Source of the DNA: Litoreibacter sp.
GTDB taxonomy: Bacteria; Pseudomonadota; Alphaproteobacteria; Rhodobacterales; Rhodobacteraceae
Assembly: GCA_013042765.1 (NCBI GenBank)
Contig: JABDPP010000018.1
Location: 1-10,202 of the forward strand
Reading direction: 5' to 3'
Length of the DNA stretch: 10,202 bases
Part shown: one piece after another, positions 1 to 7,527 of the stretch
Numbering within the stretch: the stretch's first letter is position 1
How the letters are laid out: each line of letters starts with the position of its first letter
Position numbers and translations under genes: made by a program
The notes under the pieces: model-generated
Databases searched by the model: none
What the model saw: the letters and a program-made list of their open reading frames with translations, nothing else
What the model was told of the DNA's origin: nothing

Positions 1-723
1 ATTGTCGTCTGGCCGGACGACCAGACCATCGCCACACCGTTCCAGAGGATCAGCGTTTCGGCGTCCAAGATGCGCGCCAGCATCGTTGTAAAACCCAATG
101 ACGCCCTGGAACTGGACCGGGCCAACCTGCTCATGGAGGGCGTCACCTTCAACTCTTCCGATGGCTGGGCCGCCACGTTTGATACACTGACCGCTGGCGT
201 TCGGGAAACCGTGGATGTTCCGCTCAGCTATGACATGGCTGTCGAGGCGAACAAGCTGATCCCAGGCGATGAATTACGCAACCTACTCGACCAAGGGGGA
301 ACGCTCCCGGACCATATCGATGAGATGCGGGTGGACACCGCCGTTTCCTTCGCACGCCCGCTCGATATCCGCGCGATTGAAGAAGCGCGGCCTGACATCA
401 CCCGGATCAAAGTCAAGGATGCACGCGGAAGCTGGGGGGAACTGGCCGTCCGCGCCAGCGGCGAGGTTGATGTAGACAGAACGGGACAACCCACGGGCGA
501 GTTGCTGGTAAAGGCCCGGAACTGGAGGGAAATGCTGAGGATGGCGGTGGATGCCGGGGGTGTTCCGGCAGAAATGGAGGGCACCAGCGAGATGGCCCTG
601 GGCCTACTGGCCAGCCTGTCCGGCAGTTCCGACAGCATCGATGCGCCTTTGAGCTTTCGCAACGGCACTACCTATCTGGGTATCATTCCGATCGGCGAGG
701 CGCCACGCCTGAACCTGCGCTAA
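1..723 (+). CDS. DUF2125 family protein, 5' end missing
   Basis: This is the 3' part of a gene of unknown function. The reading frame is open from base 1, giving 240 residues before the TAA at 721-723. The 23 residues before the first ATG (base 70) read as normal protein (IVVWPDDQTIATPF...), so that ATG is internal and the true start lies outside the window. I recognise the sequence as DUF2125, an alphaproteobacterial family of roughly 300-350 residues that usually begins with an N-terminal membrane anchor or signal, not visible here. Family-like stretches are the TPFQRISVSASKMRAS segment, a central AIEEARPDI and WGELAVRASGEVDVD, then KARNWREMLRMAV, and a C-terminal APLSFRNGTTYLGIIPIGEAP. The alternating beta-rich pattern suggests an envelope protein, but this is inference. 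It converges on the extensin-like gene and their stop codons overlap. Confidence 0.85.
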   Translation: MVVWPDDQTIATPFQRISVSASKMRASIVVKPNDALELDRANLLMEGVTFNSSDGWAATFDTLTAGVRETVDVPLSYDMAVEANKLIPGDELRNLLDQGGTLPDHIDEMRVDTAVSFARPLDIRAIEEARPDITRIKVKDARGSWGELAVRASGEVDVDRTGQPTGELLVKARNWREMLRMAVDAGGVPAEMEGTSEMALGLLASLSGSSDSIDAPLSFRNGTTYLGIIPIGEAPRLNLR

Positions 724-1628
724 CGGCAATAAGGTCCGCGGCCATGGCGGGCCGTGTCGAGATGGAAATGATCTTTGTGATAGCGATCGGAATTGGGGCC
801 CAGCACGGTGCCAAACGGCCCGCAGGCTGTCTTGTGCATCTTCTTGAGGACCTTGCCCTGAACAGGGTCACGCCAGCCCGTCAGCACGCTCAACGACCGT
901 CCATTCTGCAAATTGATCGCTGATATATCGATTGCACGGCCCTTGCCATGCTCCGAAATCTTCCCGCCGGGGCGGTTATTGCGCGTTCGGCAGGAATAAT
1001 GCGCGGCCACCTTGAGGGAGGCGACACCTCCCCCCAGACGGCCCACCGCCGGCTTCACGCCCTTCTGGACCCAGGTTTTCAACGCACGCGCGGTGTCACA
1101 ATCCATCGTTGCCGCCCGGCTAAGGGGAACTCCATCAACCGAGATGACCTGAACCGGATTGCGCACACCACATCCGCGCAACTTGCCCGGGATCGAAGAG
1201 ATCTTGCGGCCACGTATGGAGTTGTCCCGGCAAATCCGTTCGCCCTTCAGCTTCGCCACGCGACCCGATACGCCCGGCAGCGGTCGGACGGCAGACGCCG
1301 TCGCAACGGGCCGGACGATGCGCACGCGCGGCCGTTCGATCGGGCGGGGCGAAGTCATTGCCGAAAGAACCGGCTCGAACCGGATGCCTCCCCGGGAGAC
1401 CAGCGTTTCAGCCTGCGCCACCTGGTAGGTCTGCGATCCACGGGGTTGAGGACGCATGGAGCTAGGCGGTGCAAAGGGCGAGAGCGTCCTCGTGATGATC
1501 ACCGCCCGATCAGGCGCCTGAACCTCGCGCAGGTCCGGTCGCGGCGAGATATCCACGGCAGCCAAGGACATCTGCGCGGCAAGACCTAACCCTAGAGAGA
1601 GGGCAATCGTTCTCGCCAGCGCCCGCAC
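720..1628 (-). CDS. Extensin-like C-terminal domain protein, secreted
   Basis: The 302-residue protein has an N-terminal signal peptide: basic MRALAR, a hydrophobic run to about residue 20, and likely cleavage near SLAA (21-24). A low-complexity Pro/Arg-rich linker follows (about 27-125). The C-terminal half (about 130-302) matches the bacterial extensin-like C domain (PF06904): AATMDCDTARALKTWV (172-187), AAHYSCRTRNN (208-218), ISEHGKGRAIDIS (224-236) and HKDHFHLD (284-291). The SEH, AIDI and HxDHFHLD motifs resemble the zinc ligands (H227, D234, H287 or H289) of LAS/M15-type peptidases, so a cell-wall peptidase role in the periplasm is plausible but unproved. Six cysteines, all in the C-terminal part (133, 153, 177, 213, 269, 301), could form three disulfides. 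The start is GTG at 1628-1626, directly after the tyrA stop (TAAGTG), so translation is probably coupled to tyrA. The name comes from plant extensins and says nothing about function here. Confidence 0.85.
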   Translation of the reverse strand: MRALARTIALSLGLGLAAQMSLAAVDISPRPDLREVQAPDRAVIITRTLSPFAPPSSMRPQPRGSQTYQVAQAETLVSRGGIRFEPVLSAMTSPRPIERPRVRIVRPVATASAVRPLPGVSGRVAKLKGERICRDNSIRGRKISSIPGKLRGCGVRNPVQVISVDGVPLSRAATMDCDTARALKTWVQKGVKPAVGRLGGGVASLKVAAHYSCRTRNNRPGGKISEHGKGRAIDISAINLQNGRSLSVLTGWRDPVQGKVLKKMHKTACGPFGTVLGPNSDRYHKDHFHLDTARHGRGPYCR

Positions 1629-2546
1629 TTAACCGTGTCCTCCGCGGCCAAAATCCGGGGCATCGGTATCCTGACCCGCCTCGATAATGCCACGCCGGAT
1701 CGCCCGCGTCCGGGTAAAATAATCATGCAGATGTTCCCCGTCGCCGGTCCGAATGGCGCGCTGCAACGCGAACAGCTCCTCGGTAAACCGCCCGAGGATT
1801 TCCAGGGTGGCCTCCTTGTTGGTCAGGAAGACATCGCGCCACATGGTCGGGTCCGAGGCCGCGATCCGCGTGAAATCACGGAAACCTGCCGCGGAATATT
1901 TCACGACCTCGCTATCGGTGACACGGCGCAGGTCATCGGCCACACCGACCATCGTATAGGCGATCAGGTGCGGCGCATGCGAGGTCACTGCCAGCACCAG
2001 ATCATGGTGATCTGGGTCCATCTCCTCTACGTTGGATCCCAGGCCGGTCCACAGCGCAGTCAACCTGGCGATCGCGTCCGGGGCCGTCCCCTCAACCGGG
2101 GTCATCAGGCACCAGCGATTGTCAAACAGCTCGGCAAACCCGGAGGTAGGTCCAGATTGCTCGGTTCCCGCCAGCGGGTGGGCCGGAACGAAATGCACGC
2201 CTTCGGGAAGATGCGGGCGCACGGCCTCAATCACCGCGCGCTTGGTCGAGCCGACATCACTGACCGTGGCCCCGGACTTCAAGGCTGGCGCAATTTCAAG
2301 CGTCACGGCTTCCATCGCTCCCACGGGAACGCACAACACAACAAGATCCGCATCTTCAACGGCTGCGGCGGCACTCTCCTCGACCCGGTCGCACAGACCG
2401 ATCTCGCGAGCCGTGTCCCGCGTTTCCTTGGATCGCGAATATCCGACGATCTCTCCCACCAGACCGGCGCGCCGCATCGCATGCGCCATAGACGAAGCGA
2501 TCAGCCCCAGCCCGATCAGGGCGACGCGCTCGTAAACAATACTCAT
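1629..2546 (-). CDS. tyrA: Prephenate/arogenate dehydrogenase
   Basis: This enzyme of tyrosine synthesis oxidatively decarboxylates prephenate or arogenate using NAD(P)+. The 305-residue protein starts with a Rossmann fold, with glycine motif GLGLIASS at 12-19. DVGSTKRAV (97-105) and [11 protein letters not shown] (122-132, catalytic-type H123) are family hallmarks, followed by [10 protein letters not shown] (188-197) and the helical C-terminal dimer domain with [13 protein letters not shown] (221-233). There is no chorismate mutase domain and no ACT domain, so it is a single-domain dehydrogenase of the alphaproteobacterial type. The end of beta-2 reads GYSRS (35-39) with no Asp, which hints at NADP+ use. 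The ATG (2546-2544) overlaps the hisC stop as ATGA, implying translational coupling in the order hisC-tyrA. Which of prephenate or arogenate is preferred cannot be read from the sequence. Confidence 0.93.
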   Translation of the reverse strand: MSIVYERVALIGLGLIASSMAHAMRRAGLVGEIVGYSRSKETRDTAREIGLCDRVEESAAAAVEDADLVVLCVPVGAMEAVTLEIAPALKSGATVSDVGSTKRAVIEAVRPHLPEGVHFVPAHPLAGTEQSGPTSGFAELFDNRWCLMTPVEGTAPDAIARLTALWTGLGSNVEEMDPDHHDLVLAVTSHAPHLIAYTMVGVADDLRRVTDSEVVKYSAAGFRDFTRIAASDPTMWRDVFLTNKEATLEILGRFTEELFALQRAIRTGDGEHLHDYFTRTRAIRRGIIEAGQDTDAPDFGRGGHG

Positions 2547-3625
2547 CGAACCTGCCCCTTGAATGCCGCGACCTCTGCCGCGACCCGTTTGCAGGCCGTG
2601 GCATCTCCGATCGTGATCCTAAGGCACTCCGGCAAGCCGTAGCCGCCGACCCGCCGCACGATCAGCCCACGGCTTTTGAGATGCGCATCACAGGCCTCCG
2701 CCTCGGCCGGATCGGCAAAGCGCGCAAGGATGAAATTGCAGAAGGACGGATCCGACGGCACACCGAGGTTCTCCAGCGCCTTGCTGAGCCATGTGCGCAT
2801 GCGCGTGTTCTCAATCCGGCACCGGTCGGTATAGGCAACATCGCGCATCGCGACCTCCGCGGCCTGCAGCGCCGGCGACGACAGGTTGAACGGCCCGCGG
2901 ATCCGGTTCAGCGTGTCGACGATCTGCTGCGGGCCATATCCCCAGCCCACACGCAACCCGCCGAGCCCGTAGATCTTCGAAAAAGTCCGCGTCATGAACA
3001 CGTTCTCACGCGTATCGATCACAGACTGCCCCGCGTCATAATCCTCGACATATTCCGCATAGGCGCCGTCAAGCACCAGCAGCGCCTGTTCTGGCAGGCC
3101 ATCGGCCAGCCGCTCCAGGTCCGCCTGGGAAATCATTGTGCCTGTAGGGTTGTTCGGATTGGCGATGAACACCAGCCGCGTGCGCTCGGTGCACGCCTCC
3201 AGCAGCGCGTCGACATCGGTCTTGCGATTGTCTTCCGGCGCCACGACAGGCGTAGCCCCAGCTGCCAGAGCAGAGATCCGGTACATCGCGAATCCATGCT
3301 CGGTGTGCAGAACCTCGTCCCCCGGACCGGCATAGGCATAACACAGGAAGGAAATGATCTCGTCGGAGCCTACTCCACAGATGATTCGTTCCGGATCAAG
3401 CCCCTGCACCTCGCCAATCGCGGCCCGTAGCGCCGCGTGATCGGTCGAGGGATAGACATGCAGGTTGCCTGCCGCCTGCCGGAACGCATCCAGCGCGCGT
3501 GGGCTTGGTCCGAACGGGTTTTCGTTCGACGACAGCTTCACCGGGTCCACAACACCCGGCGCATGCGCCTCACCGCCCTGATAAAGGGCTATGTCCAGAA
3601 TGCCCGGCTGCGGGGTAATGGTCAT
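2543..3625 (-). CDS. hisC: Histidinol-phosphate aminotransferase, probably also aromatic
   Basis: This PLP-dependent fold-type I aminotransferase interconverts imidazole-acetol phosphate and histidinol phosphate with glutamate/2-oxoglutarate. The 360-residue length is normal. Visible motifs are [12 protein letters not shown] (31-42), NPNNPTGT (156-163), VLDGAYAEY (184-192, PLP-contacting D186 and Y189), [18 protein letters not shown] (214-231, Schiff-base lysine K217 and phosphate-binding R225) and LRITIG (335-340, substrate-carboxylate R336). It is first in an operon with tyrA, not with other his genes. In Zymomonas mobilis a hisC homologue paired with a tyrosine-pathway dehydrogenase works on both histidinol phosphate and aromatic substrates, so a dual role here is a fair inference. 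An AGGA-type ribosome site lies about 9-10 bases ahead of the ATG on the - strand. The next gene starts inside its stop codon. Confidence 0.92.
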   Translation of the reverse strand: MTITPQPGILDIALYQGGEAHAPGVVDPVKLSSNENPFGPSPRALDAFRQAAGNLHVYPSTDHAALRAAIGEVQGLDPERIICGVGSDEIISFLCYAYAGPGDEVLHTEHGFAMYRISALAAGATPVVAPEDNRKTDVDALLEACTERTRLVFIANPNNPTGTMISQADLERLADGLPEQALLVLDGAYAEYVEDYDAGQSVIDTRENVFMTRTFSKIYGLGGLRVGWGYGPQQIVDTLNRIRGPFNLSSPALQAAEVAMRDVAYTDRCRIENTRMRTWLSKALENLGVPSDPSFCNFILARFADPAEAEACDAHLKSRGLIVRRVGGYGLPECLRITIGDATACKRVAAEVAAFKGQVR

Positions 3626-3647
3626 TTCGGAATTCCTGCTCTACTTC

Positions 3648-3662
3648 TTAACCGTTCTAACC
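3648..3662 (-). promoter_or_regulatory. Direct repeat in the hisC leader
   Basis: On the - strand the leader reads GGTTAGAACGGTTAA, a tandem GGTTA repeat with one unit every 9 bases. It lies 23-37 bases upstream of the hisC ATG, so it would fall in the leader or promoter. It could be an operator or chance. I could not place convincing -35/-10 hexamers for hisC with certainty. Confidence 0.25.
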
Positions 3663-3694
3663 ATCGTGCGAATTGATGAAAAGGCGCAAGCGGC

Positions 3695-3728
3695 TTTCAT
3701 TTCTCCACAAATATCCCCGCCGGAGGCA
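3695..3728 (-). repeat. Rhodobacteraceae-type intergenic motif after priA
   Basis: On the - strand, starting 9 bases past the priA stop, the sequence reads GCCTCCGGCGGGGATATTT and then GTGGAGAAATGAAA. From memory, very similar GCCTCCGGCGGGgATATTT or GGCGGGAGTATTT strings followed by a purine-rich tail recur just downstream of many genes in Rhodobacteraceae genomes. The core can fold only into a short CCTC/GGGG-type stem ahead of the AT-rich part, so it may serve as a weak terminator or 3'-end processing signal for priA. Only one copy is present in this window, so the repeat status rests on recall, not on this sequence. Confidence 0.5.
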
Positions 3729-3736
3729 ACAAACCG

Positions 3737-5923
3737 TTAAAAGAAGCTCTGCGGGTCGATATCGATGCTCATCCGCACCCCGTTTGGCAGCTTCACACCT
3801 CCGGCCCACCGGCTCAGAGCGGCCTGCAGAGGGGCGCCCTTGGCCGCCTTGACCAGAAGCCTGACCCGGTGCCGCCCGCGCACCCGCGCGATTGGAGCGG
3901 GCGCCGGTCCGAACACTTGCGCGCCGATCTCGCGGAGCGCCATATCGTTCCTGACCAGATGATTGCCGAGGTCGAAAACCGGACCAACGTCAGGCCCGGA
4001 CAGGACGATGCCAGCCATGCGCCCGTAAGGCGGAGCCCCTGCAGCTTCCCGCTCAGCGGCCTCGGCGCTCCAGAACCCCTCTTCATCGCCGGACAGGATC
4101 GCACGGATCACCGGATGGTCCGGCTGGTAGGTCTGCAACAGGGCGACGCCCTTCTTGGCGGCCCGTCCCGCGCGCCCGGCGACCTGTCGCATCAACTGGA
4201 ACGTGCGCTCCGCCGCCCGCAGGTCAGAACCCTGCAAGCCCAGATCTGCGTCAATCACACCTACAAGTGTCAGCAACGGGAAGTTATGCCCCTTGGCCAC
4301 GAGCTGGGTGCCGATGATAATGTCAGCCCCGCCTGCGGCAATCTCTTCGATATGCGCCTTCAACGCCCGGGCCGAGCCGTAGAGGTCCGAAGACAGGACA
4401 GCTATCCGGGCCTCGGGAAAGAGCTCCGCAGCCTCCTCCGCCATACGCTCCACCCCCGGCCCCACGGGCGCTAGCCGGTCCTCAGCCTGACAGGACGGGC
4501 AGACGCTGGGCATCGGCTTGGTCTCTCCACATTGATGGCACATCAGCCGCTTGAGAAAGCGATGCTCGACCATCCGCGCATCGCAGTGATCGCAGCCGAT
4601 CTGGGCACCGCAGGCCCGGCACAGCGTGACGGGTGCATAGCCGCGCCGGTTGAGAAAGATCAGCGACTGCTCGCCGGCCGCTATCCGCGCCTCGATCGCG
4701 TCGCGAAGCGTCGGGGAGATCCAGCGCGTTCCCGGCAAATCCTCGTCGCGCATGTCGATGGCTCGCATCTCGGGCATTTGCGCCGCCCCAAACCGCGATG
4801 ACAGCGTCACACGCTTGTATTTCCCTGCCTGTGCATTGGCCCAGCTTTCCAGCGACGGCGTGGCCGAGGCCAGGATCACGCGCGCCAAACACAACGACCC
4901 GCGCAACACCGCCATGTCCCGCGCGTTATAAAGTACGCCATCCTCCTGTTTGTACGAGCTGTCATGTTCCTCATCCACGACGATCAGCCCCAGATCGCGA
5001 TAAGGCAGAAACAACGCCGACCGCGCGCCCACGACCAGTTGCGCACCGCCTTCGCCAACCATGCGCCAGACCCGACGCCGCTCGGTCATCGTGACGCCCG
5101 AGTGCCATTCGGCCGGTCTCGCGCCAAAACGCGCCTCGACCCGGGTGAGAAATTCCGCCGTCAGCGCGATCTCCGGCAACAAGACAAGCGCCTGGCGACC
5201 GCGGCGCAGGCAATCGGCGACGGCCTCAAGGTACACTTCCGTTTTTCCCGATCCCGTAACACCCTGCAGAAGCGTCGTGTCATAGCCGTCGCCCGCCCCG
5301 ATCTGCACAACCGCCCGGGCCTGATCCTCGGTCAGAGGTTTGCCGGGCCGCCCCGGATCCAGCGCCGGAAAAGGCGTGTCGCGGGGCGTCGCCTCCTCGA
5401 ACACGGCGCCCTGCTTGACCAGCCCTTTGACAACGGACGTGCCGACACCGCCCTGTTCCGCCAGTTCCCTGAGCGTGAAGGCAAGCCCGCCGAATTCCTC
5501 CATTACCGCCAGAACCCTTTCGCGGGCCGGGGTCATCCGGTCCACTTCACCGGTGCCCAGCCGGTACACTTTCTGCATCGAGGGCGGATCGCCCAGACCG
5601 GGCGCACGCGTGGCCAGACGCAGCATCGCGGGCATGGGTATCAGGGTGTAAGCCGCCGCCCGGGTCAGAAAATCGTGCATATCGGGGCGCATCGGGGCGA
5701 CATCAAGCACGCGGATAACGGATCTGAGCTTTGAAGGATCCCAGCCACCGGCACCGTCACCCCAGACCACGCCAATCACCTTGCGCGGCCCCAGCGGCAC
5801 TTCCACGAAAGCGCCCAGATGGCAGCCCCCTTCCGGTGCCTTGTAGTCAAGCACCCGATCCAGCGGTTGCGTCGTGAGAACGCCGACCAGATCTCCCTCG
5901 TCAAAAAAGCTTTTCGACATCAT
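3737..5923 (-). CDS. priA: Primosomal protein N', replication restart helicase
   Basis: PriA is an ATP-dependent 3'-5' superfamily 2 helicase that recognises stalled forks and D-loops and reloads the replisome. The 728-residue length is normal. The N-terminal DNA-binding region covers about 1-110. Helicase motifs are Walker A GVTGSGKT (221-228), [15 protein letters not shown] (315-329, Walker B DEEH), SATPS (353-357), GTQLVAKGH (538-546) and QVAGRAGR (580-587). Two zinc-binding clusters insert between the helicase lobes, with eight cysteines at 435, 438, 444, 447, 462, 465, 475 and 478. The C-terminal domain ends in [10 protein letters not shown], the usual PriA end. Two ATGs are adjacent at the start (5923 and 5920). 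The AAAGG ribosome site sits only about 3 bases before the first but about 6 before the second, so the second may be the real start. The gene is transcribed alone, divergently from the transaldolase gene. Confidence 0.97.
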   Translation of the reverse strand: MMSKSFFDEGDLVGVLTTQPLDRVLDYKAPEGGCHLGAFVEVPLGPRKVIGVVWGDGAGGWDPSKLRSVIRVLDVAPMRPDMHDFLTRAAAYTLIPMPAMLRLATRAPGLGDPPSMQKVYRLGTGEVDRMTPARERVLAVMEEFGGLAFTLRELAEQGGVGTSVVKGLVKQGAVFEEATPRDTPFPALDPGRPGKPLTEDQARAVVQIGAGDGYDTTLLQGVTGSGKTEVYLEAVADCLRRGRQALVLLPEIALTAEFLTRVEARFGARPAEWHSGVTMTERRRVWRMVGEGGAQLVVGARSALFLPYRDLGLIVVDEEHDSSYKQEDGVLYNARDMAVLRGSLCLARVILASATPSLESWANAQAGKYKRVTLSSRFGAAQMPEMRAIDMRDEDLPGTRWISPTLRDAIEARIAAGEQSLIFLNRRGYAPVTLCRACGAQIGCDHCDARMVEHRFLKRLMCHQCGETKPMPSVCPSCQAEDRLAPVGPGVERMAEEAAELFPEARIAVLSSDLYGSARALKAHIEEIAAGGADIIIGTQLVAKGHNFPLLTLVGVIDADLGLQGSDLRAAERTFQLMRQVAGRAGRAAKKGVALLQTYQPDHPVIRAILSGDEEGFWSAEAAEREAAGAPPYGRMAGIVLSGPDVGPVFDLGNHLVRNDMALREIGAQVFGPAPAPIARVRGRHRVRLLVKAAKGAPLQAALSRWAGGVKLPNGVRMSIDIDPQSFF

Positions 5924-5986
5924 TTGCCTTTCGGCACGGGGGCGATTGCGTTAAAGCATCCGCCAAACAGGCCAAAGGGGACCGCC
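5924..5986. promoter_or_regulatory. Divergent promoter region priA / transaldolase
   Basis: These 63 bases separate two divergently transcribed genes, so they should hold both promoters and both ribosome sites. AAAGGGG at 5974-5980 lies 6 bases before the transaldolase ATG, and AAAGG on the other strand precedes priA. A TTAAAG/CTTTAA element near 5951-5956 is the only AT-rich hexamer on either strand, but no partner hexamer sits at a standard spacing. I therefore mark the region and not exact promoters. Confidence 0.5.
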
Positions 5987-6640
5987 ATGAAATTCTTCGT
6001 AGATACAGCCGAAATCGACGCCATTGCCGAACTCAACGAACTGGGCATGGTCGACGGTGTGACAACCAATCCTTCCCTGATCATGAAATCGGGCCGCGAC
6101 ATCCTCGAAGTGACCAAGGAAATCTGCGATCTGGTCGACGGCCCCGTCTCCGCCGAAGTTGTGTCGCTCGAGGCCGATGAGATGATCGCGGAGGGCCGCA
6201 AGCTGGCCACGATCGCCGACAACATCGCCGTCAAAGTGCCGCTGACATGGGCCGGCCTGAAAGCCTGCAAAACCCTCTCTGACGAGGGCAACATGGTCAA
6301 CGTTACGCTGTGTTTCTCCGCCAACCAGGCACTGATCGCCGCCAAGGCGGGCGCGACCTTCATCTCGCCCTTCATCGGGCGTCTGGATGACATCAATCTG
6401 GATGGCATGGAGCTGATCGCGGATATTCGGGACATCTATGACAATTACGGCTTCGAGACGCAAATCCTAGCCGCCTCGATCCGGTCCGTAAACCACATGT
6501 CCGACGCCGCCAAGATCGGCGCCGATGTCGCCACGGCTCCGCCTGCCGTCATCAAGAAACTGGCCGATCACCCGCTGACGGATGCCGGCCTTGCCGCATT
6601 CATGAAGGACTGGGAAAAGACCGGTCAGAAGATCCTCTGA
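5987..6640 (+). CDS. tal: Short transaldolase / fructose-6-phosphate aldolase family
   Basis: The 217-residue TIM-barrel class I aldolase belongs to the short transaldolase subfamily, often labelled fructose-6-phosphate aldolase (fsa). It acts in the cytoplasm on sugar phosphates by Schiff-base chemistry. Visible motifs are FFVDTAEID (3-11), GVTTNPSLI (24-32, with D6 and N28 positioned as in the family), SAEVVS (55-60), [13 protein letters not shown] (81-93, Schiff-base lysine K83), [11 protein letters not shown] (105-115) and [10 protein letters not shown] (126-135). Two positions separate the activities in characterised members: E. coli FsaA has Gln59 and Tyr131, transaldolases have Glu and Phe. 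Here the equivalents are E57 and F129, so transaldolase activity (pentose phosphate pathway) is more likely. The start at 5987 gives the conserved [10 protein letters not shown] with a good AAAGGGG site. A longer in-frame start upstream would run into priA. Confidence 0.92.
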   Translation: MKFFVDTAEIDAIAELNELGMVDGVTTNPSLIMKSGRDILEVTKEICDLVDGPVSAEVVSLEADEMIAEGRKLATIADNIAVKVPLTWAGLKACKTLSDEGNMVNVTLCFSANQALIAAKAGATFISPFIGRLDDINLDGMELIADIRDIYDNYGFETQILAASIRSVNHMSDAAKIGADVATAPPAVIKKLADHPLTDAGLAAFMKDWEKTGQKIL

Positions 6641-6655
6641 CACCGCCATAAGCGA

Positions 6656-6685
6656 GACGCCTTGCGGTCCACGCCGCGCGGCGTC
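6656..6685 (+). terminator. Hairpin after the transaldolase gene
   Basis: GACGCC (6656-6661) pairs with GGCGTC (6680-6685), and inside it GCGG (6664-6667) pairs with CCGC (6674-6677) around a 6-base loop, separated by a 2x2 internal loop. It begins 15 bases after the stop codon. No T-run follows (GTCCGCGCC comes next), so it is not a textbook intrinsic terminator. It could instead protect the transcript 3' end or act together with Rho. Confidence 0.4.
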
Positions 6686-6773
6686 GTCCGCGCCGGGGTT
6701 TCAGGCAATTGCCCGGGCACATCGGTCCGACAGGCGCCATCAGCAAAGACCTGCCAAAATCTCAATTCCGCAG

Positions 6774-6802
6774 GTGAAATCCTGATCGGCTTCCGGTATA
6801 GT
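6774..6802 (+). promoter_or_regulatory. Sigma-70-like promoter for DUF484-xerC
   Basis: GTGAAA (6774-6779, 4 of 6 to TTGACA) and TATAGT (6797-6802, 5 of 6 to TATAAT) are separated by exactly 17 bases. Transcription would start near 6809. An AGGAG ribosome site at 6815-6819 then leads to the DUF484 ATG with a 6-base spacer, so the leader is very short. It is the best-looking promoter in the window. Confidence 0.65.
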
Positions 6803-6825
6803 TTCGCAAAAAGCAGGAGACAGGC

Positions 6826-7527
6826 ATGAGCGAGCAGGCAAACATGCTGGGAACGATGCGCGAGAAAATCTTGTCCGATCCGGAAGTTGTTCTGGAGGAT
6901 CATGACCTTATGCGCGCGCTGATCGAGGCGAACGAGCGTTCCCACGGCAGCAATATCGTCGATTTGCGCGGGATCGCGATGGAGCGTCTGGAAAGCCGAC
7001 TGGACCGGCTGGAGGACACGCACCGTTCGGTCATCGCCGCCGCCTACGACAATCTCGCTGGCACCAACCTCATTCACAATGCGGTCCTGAAGCTCCTTGA
7101 GCCGACAGATTTCGCAGCCTTCCTGCAGTCGCTGTCGGGTGAATTACGCGACGCGCTCAGGGTCAGCTACGTGCGCCTGCTGCTGGAGAGTAAGGATCAC
7201 GAGGCCCCCTCCCTTGGCTTTGACGAGGTTCTCAGCGTGGTAGAGCCCGGCACGGTCGATCATTACATCACGGCAGGGCGCAATATCTCGGTGCGTCCTG
7301 TGACACTGCGCCAGGTCGATCCCGCGTCTGAGGATGTCTACGGGGCCGTGGCGAGCCACATCAAATCCGAGGGGCTCATGAAGCTCGATCTGGGCGACGG
7401 TCGCCTGCCGGGCCTTCTGATCATGGGCTCGGACGATCCCGATCAGTTCCGGGCCAATCAGGGCACCGATCTTCTGGCCTTTTTCAGTGGCGTCTTCGAA
7501 CGTGCGATGCGCCGCTGGCTGGCGTGA
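6826..7527 (+). CDS. DUF484 family protein
   Basis: The 233-residue protein belongs to DUF484 (PF04340), whose function is unknown. Its N-terminus has the family pattern ILSDPEVVLEDHDLMRALIE (15-34). A charged helix (about 50-70, MERLESRLDRLEDTHRSV) is likely a coiled coil. A GAF-like alpha/beta region follows, with ISVRPVTLRQVD (154-165) and GRLPGLLIMGSDDPDQF (182-198), ending in the amphipathic FFSGVFERAMRRWLA. No signal peptide or membrane segment is visible, so it is probably cytoplasmic. It has its own promoter, and its stop codon overlaps the GTG start of xerC (GTGA). The DUF484-xerC pairing is also found in gammaproteobacteria (dapF-DUF484-xerC), which suggests a functional tie to chromosome dimer resolution that has not been explained. 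Confidence 0.88.
   Translation: MSEQANMLGTMREKILSDPEVVLEDHDLMRALIEANERSHGSNIVDLRGIAMERLESRLDRLEDTHRSVIAAAYDNLAGTNLIHNAVLKLLEPTDFAAFLQSLSGELRDALRVSYVRLLLESKDHEAPSLGFDEVLSVVEPGTVDHYITAGRNISVRPVTLRQVDPASEDVYGAVASHIKSEGLMKLDLGDGRLPGLLIMGSDDPDQFRANQGTDLLAFFSGVFERAMRRWLA

Noticed and set aside
70..723. Taking ATG at 70 as the start of the DUF2125 gene
   Set aside because: The frame is open to base 1, and the 23 preceding residues fit the family, so the gene is cut by the window edge.
948..1589. 213-codon + strand ORF opposite the extensin-like gene
   Set aside because: The Arg-rich composition without any motif is typical of an antisense shadow. The opposite strand has a signal peptide and a known domain.
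1635..2642. 335-codon + strand ORF opposite tyrA
   Set aside because: It lies wholly antisense to tyrA and the end of hisC, both with clear motifs. The composition is Arg/Gly/His-rich shadow sequence of GC-rich coding DNA, and no domain is recognisable.
2681..3430. 249-codon + strand ORF opposite hisC
   Set aside because: It is antisense to a complete HisC with all catalytic motifs, and its composition is that of a shadow frame.
4964..5734. 256-codon + strand ORF opposite priA
   Set aside because: It is antisense to the PriA helicase core, Arg/Gln/His-rich, and has no recognisable domain or ribosome site.
5819..5986. Upstream extension of the transaldolase frame
   Set aside because: It is in frame but overlaps the priA 5' end. 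The family begins at [10 protein letters not shown], and a good ribosome site precedes 5987.
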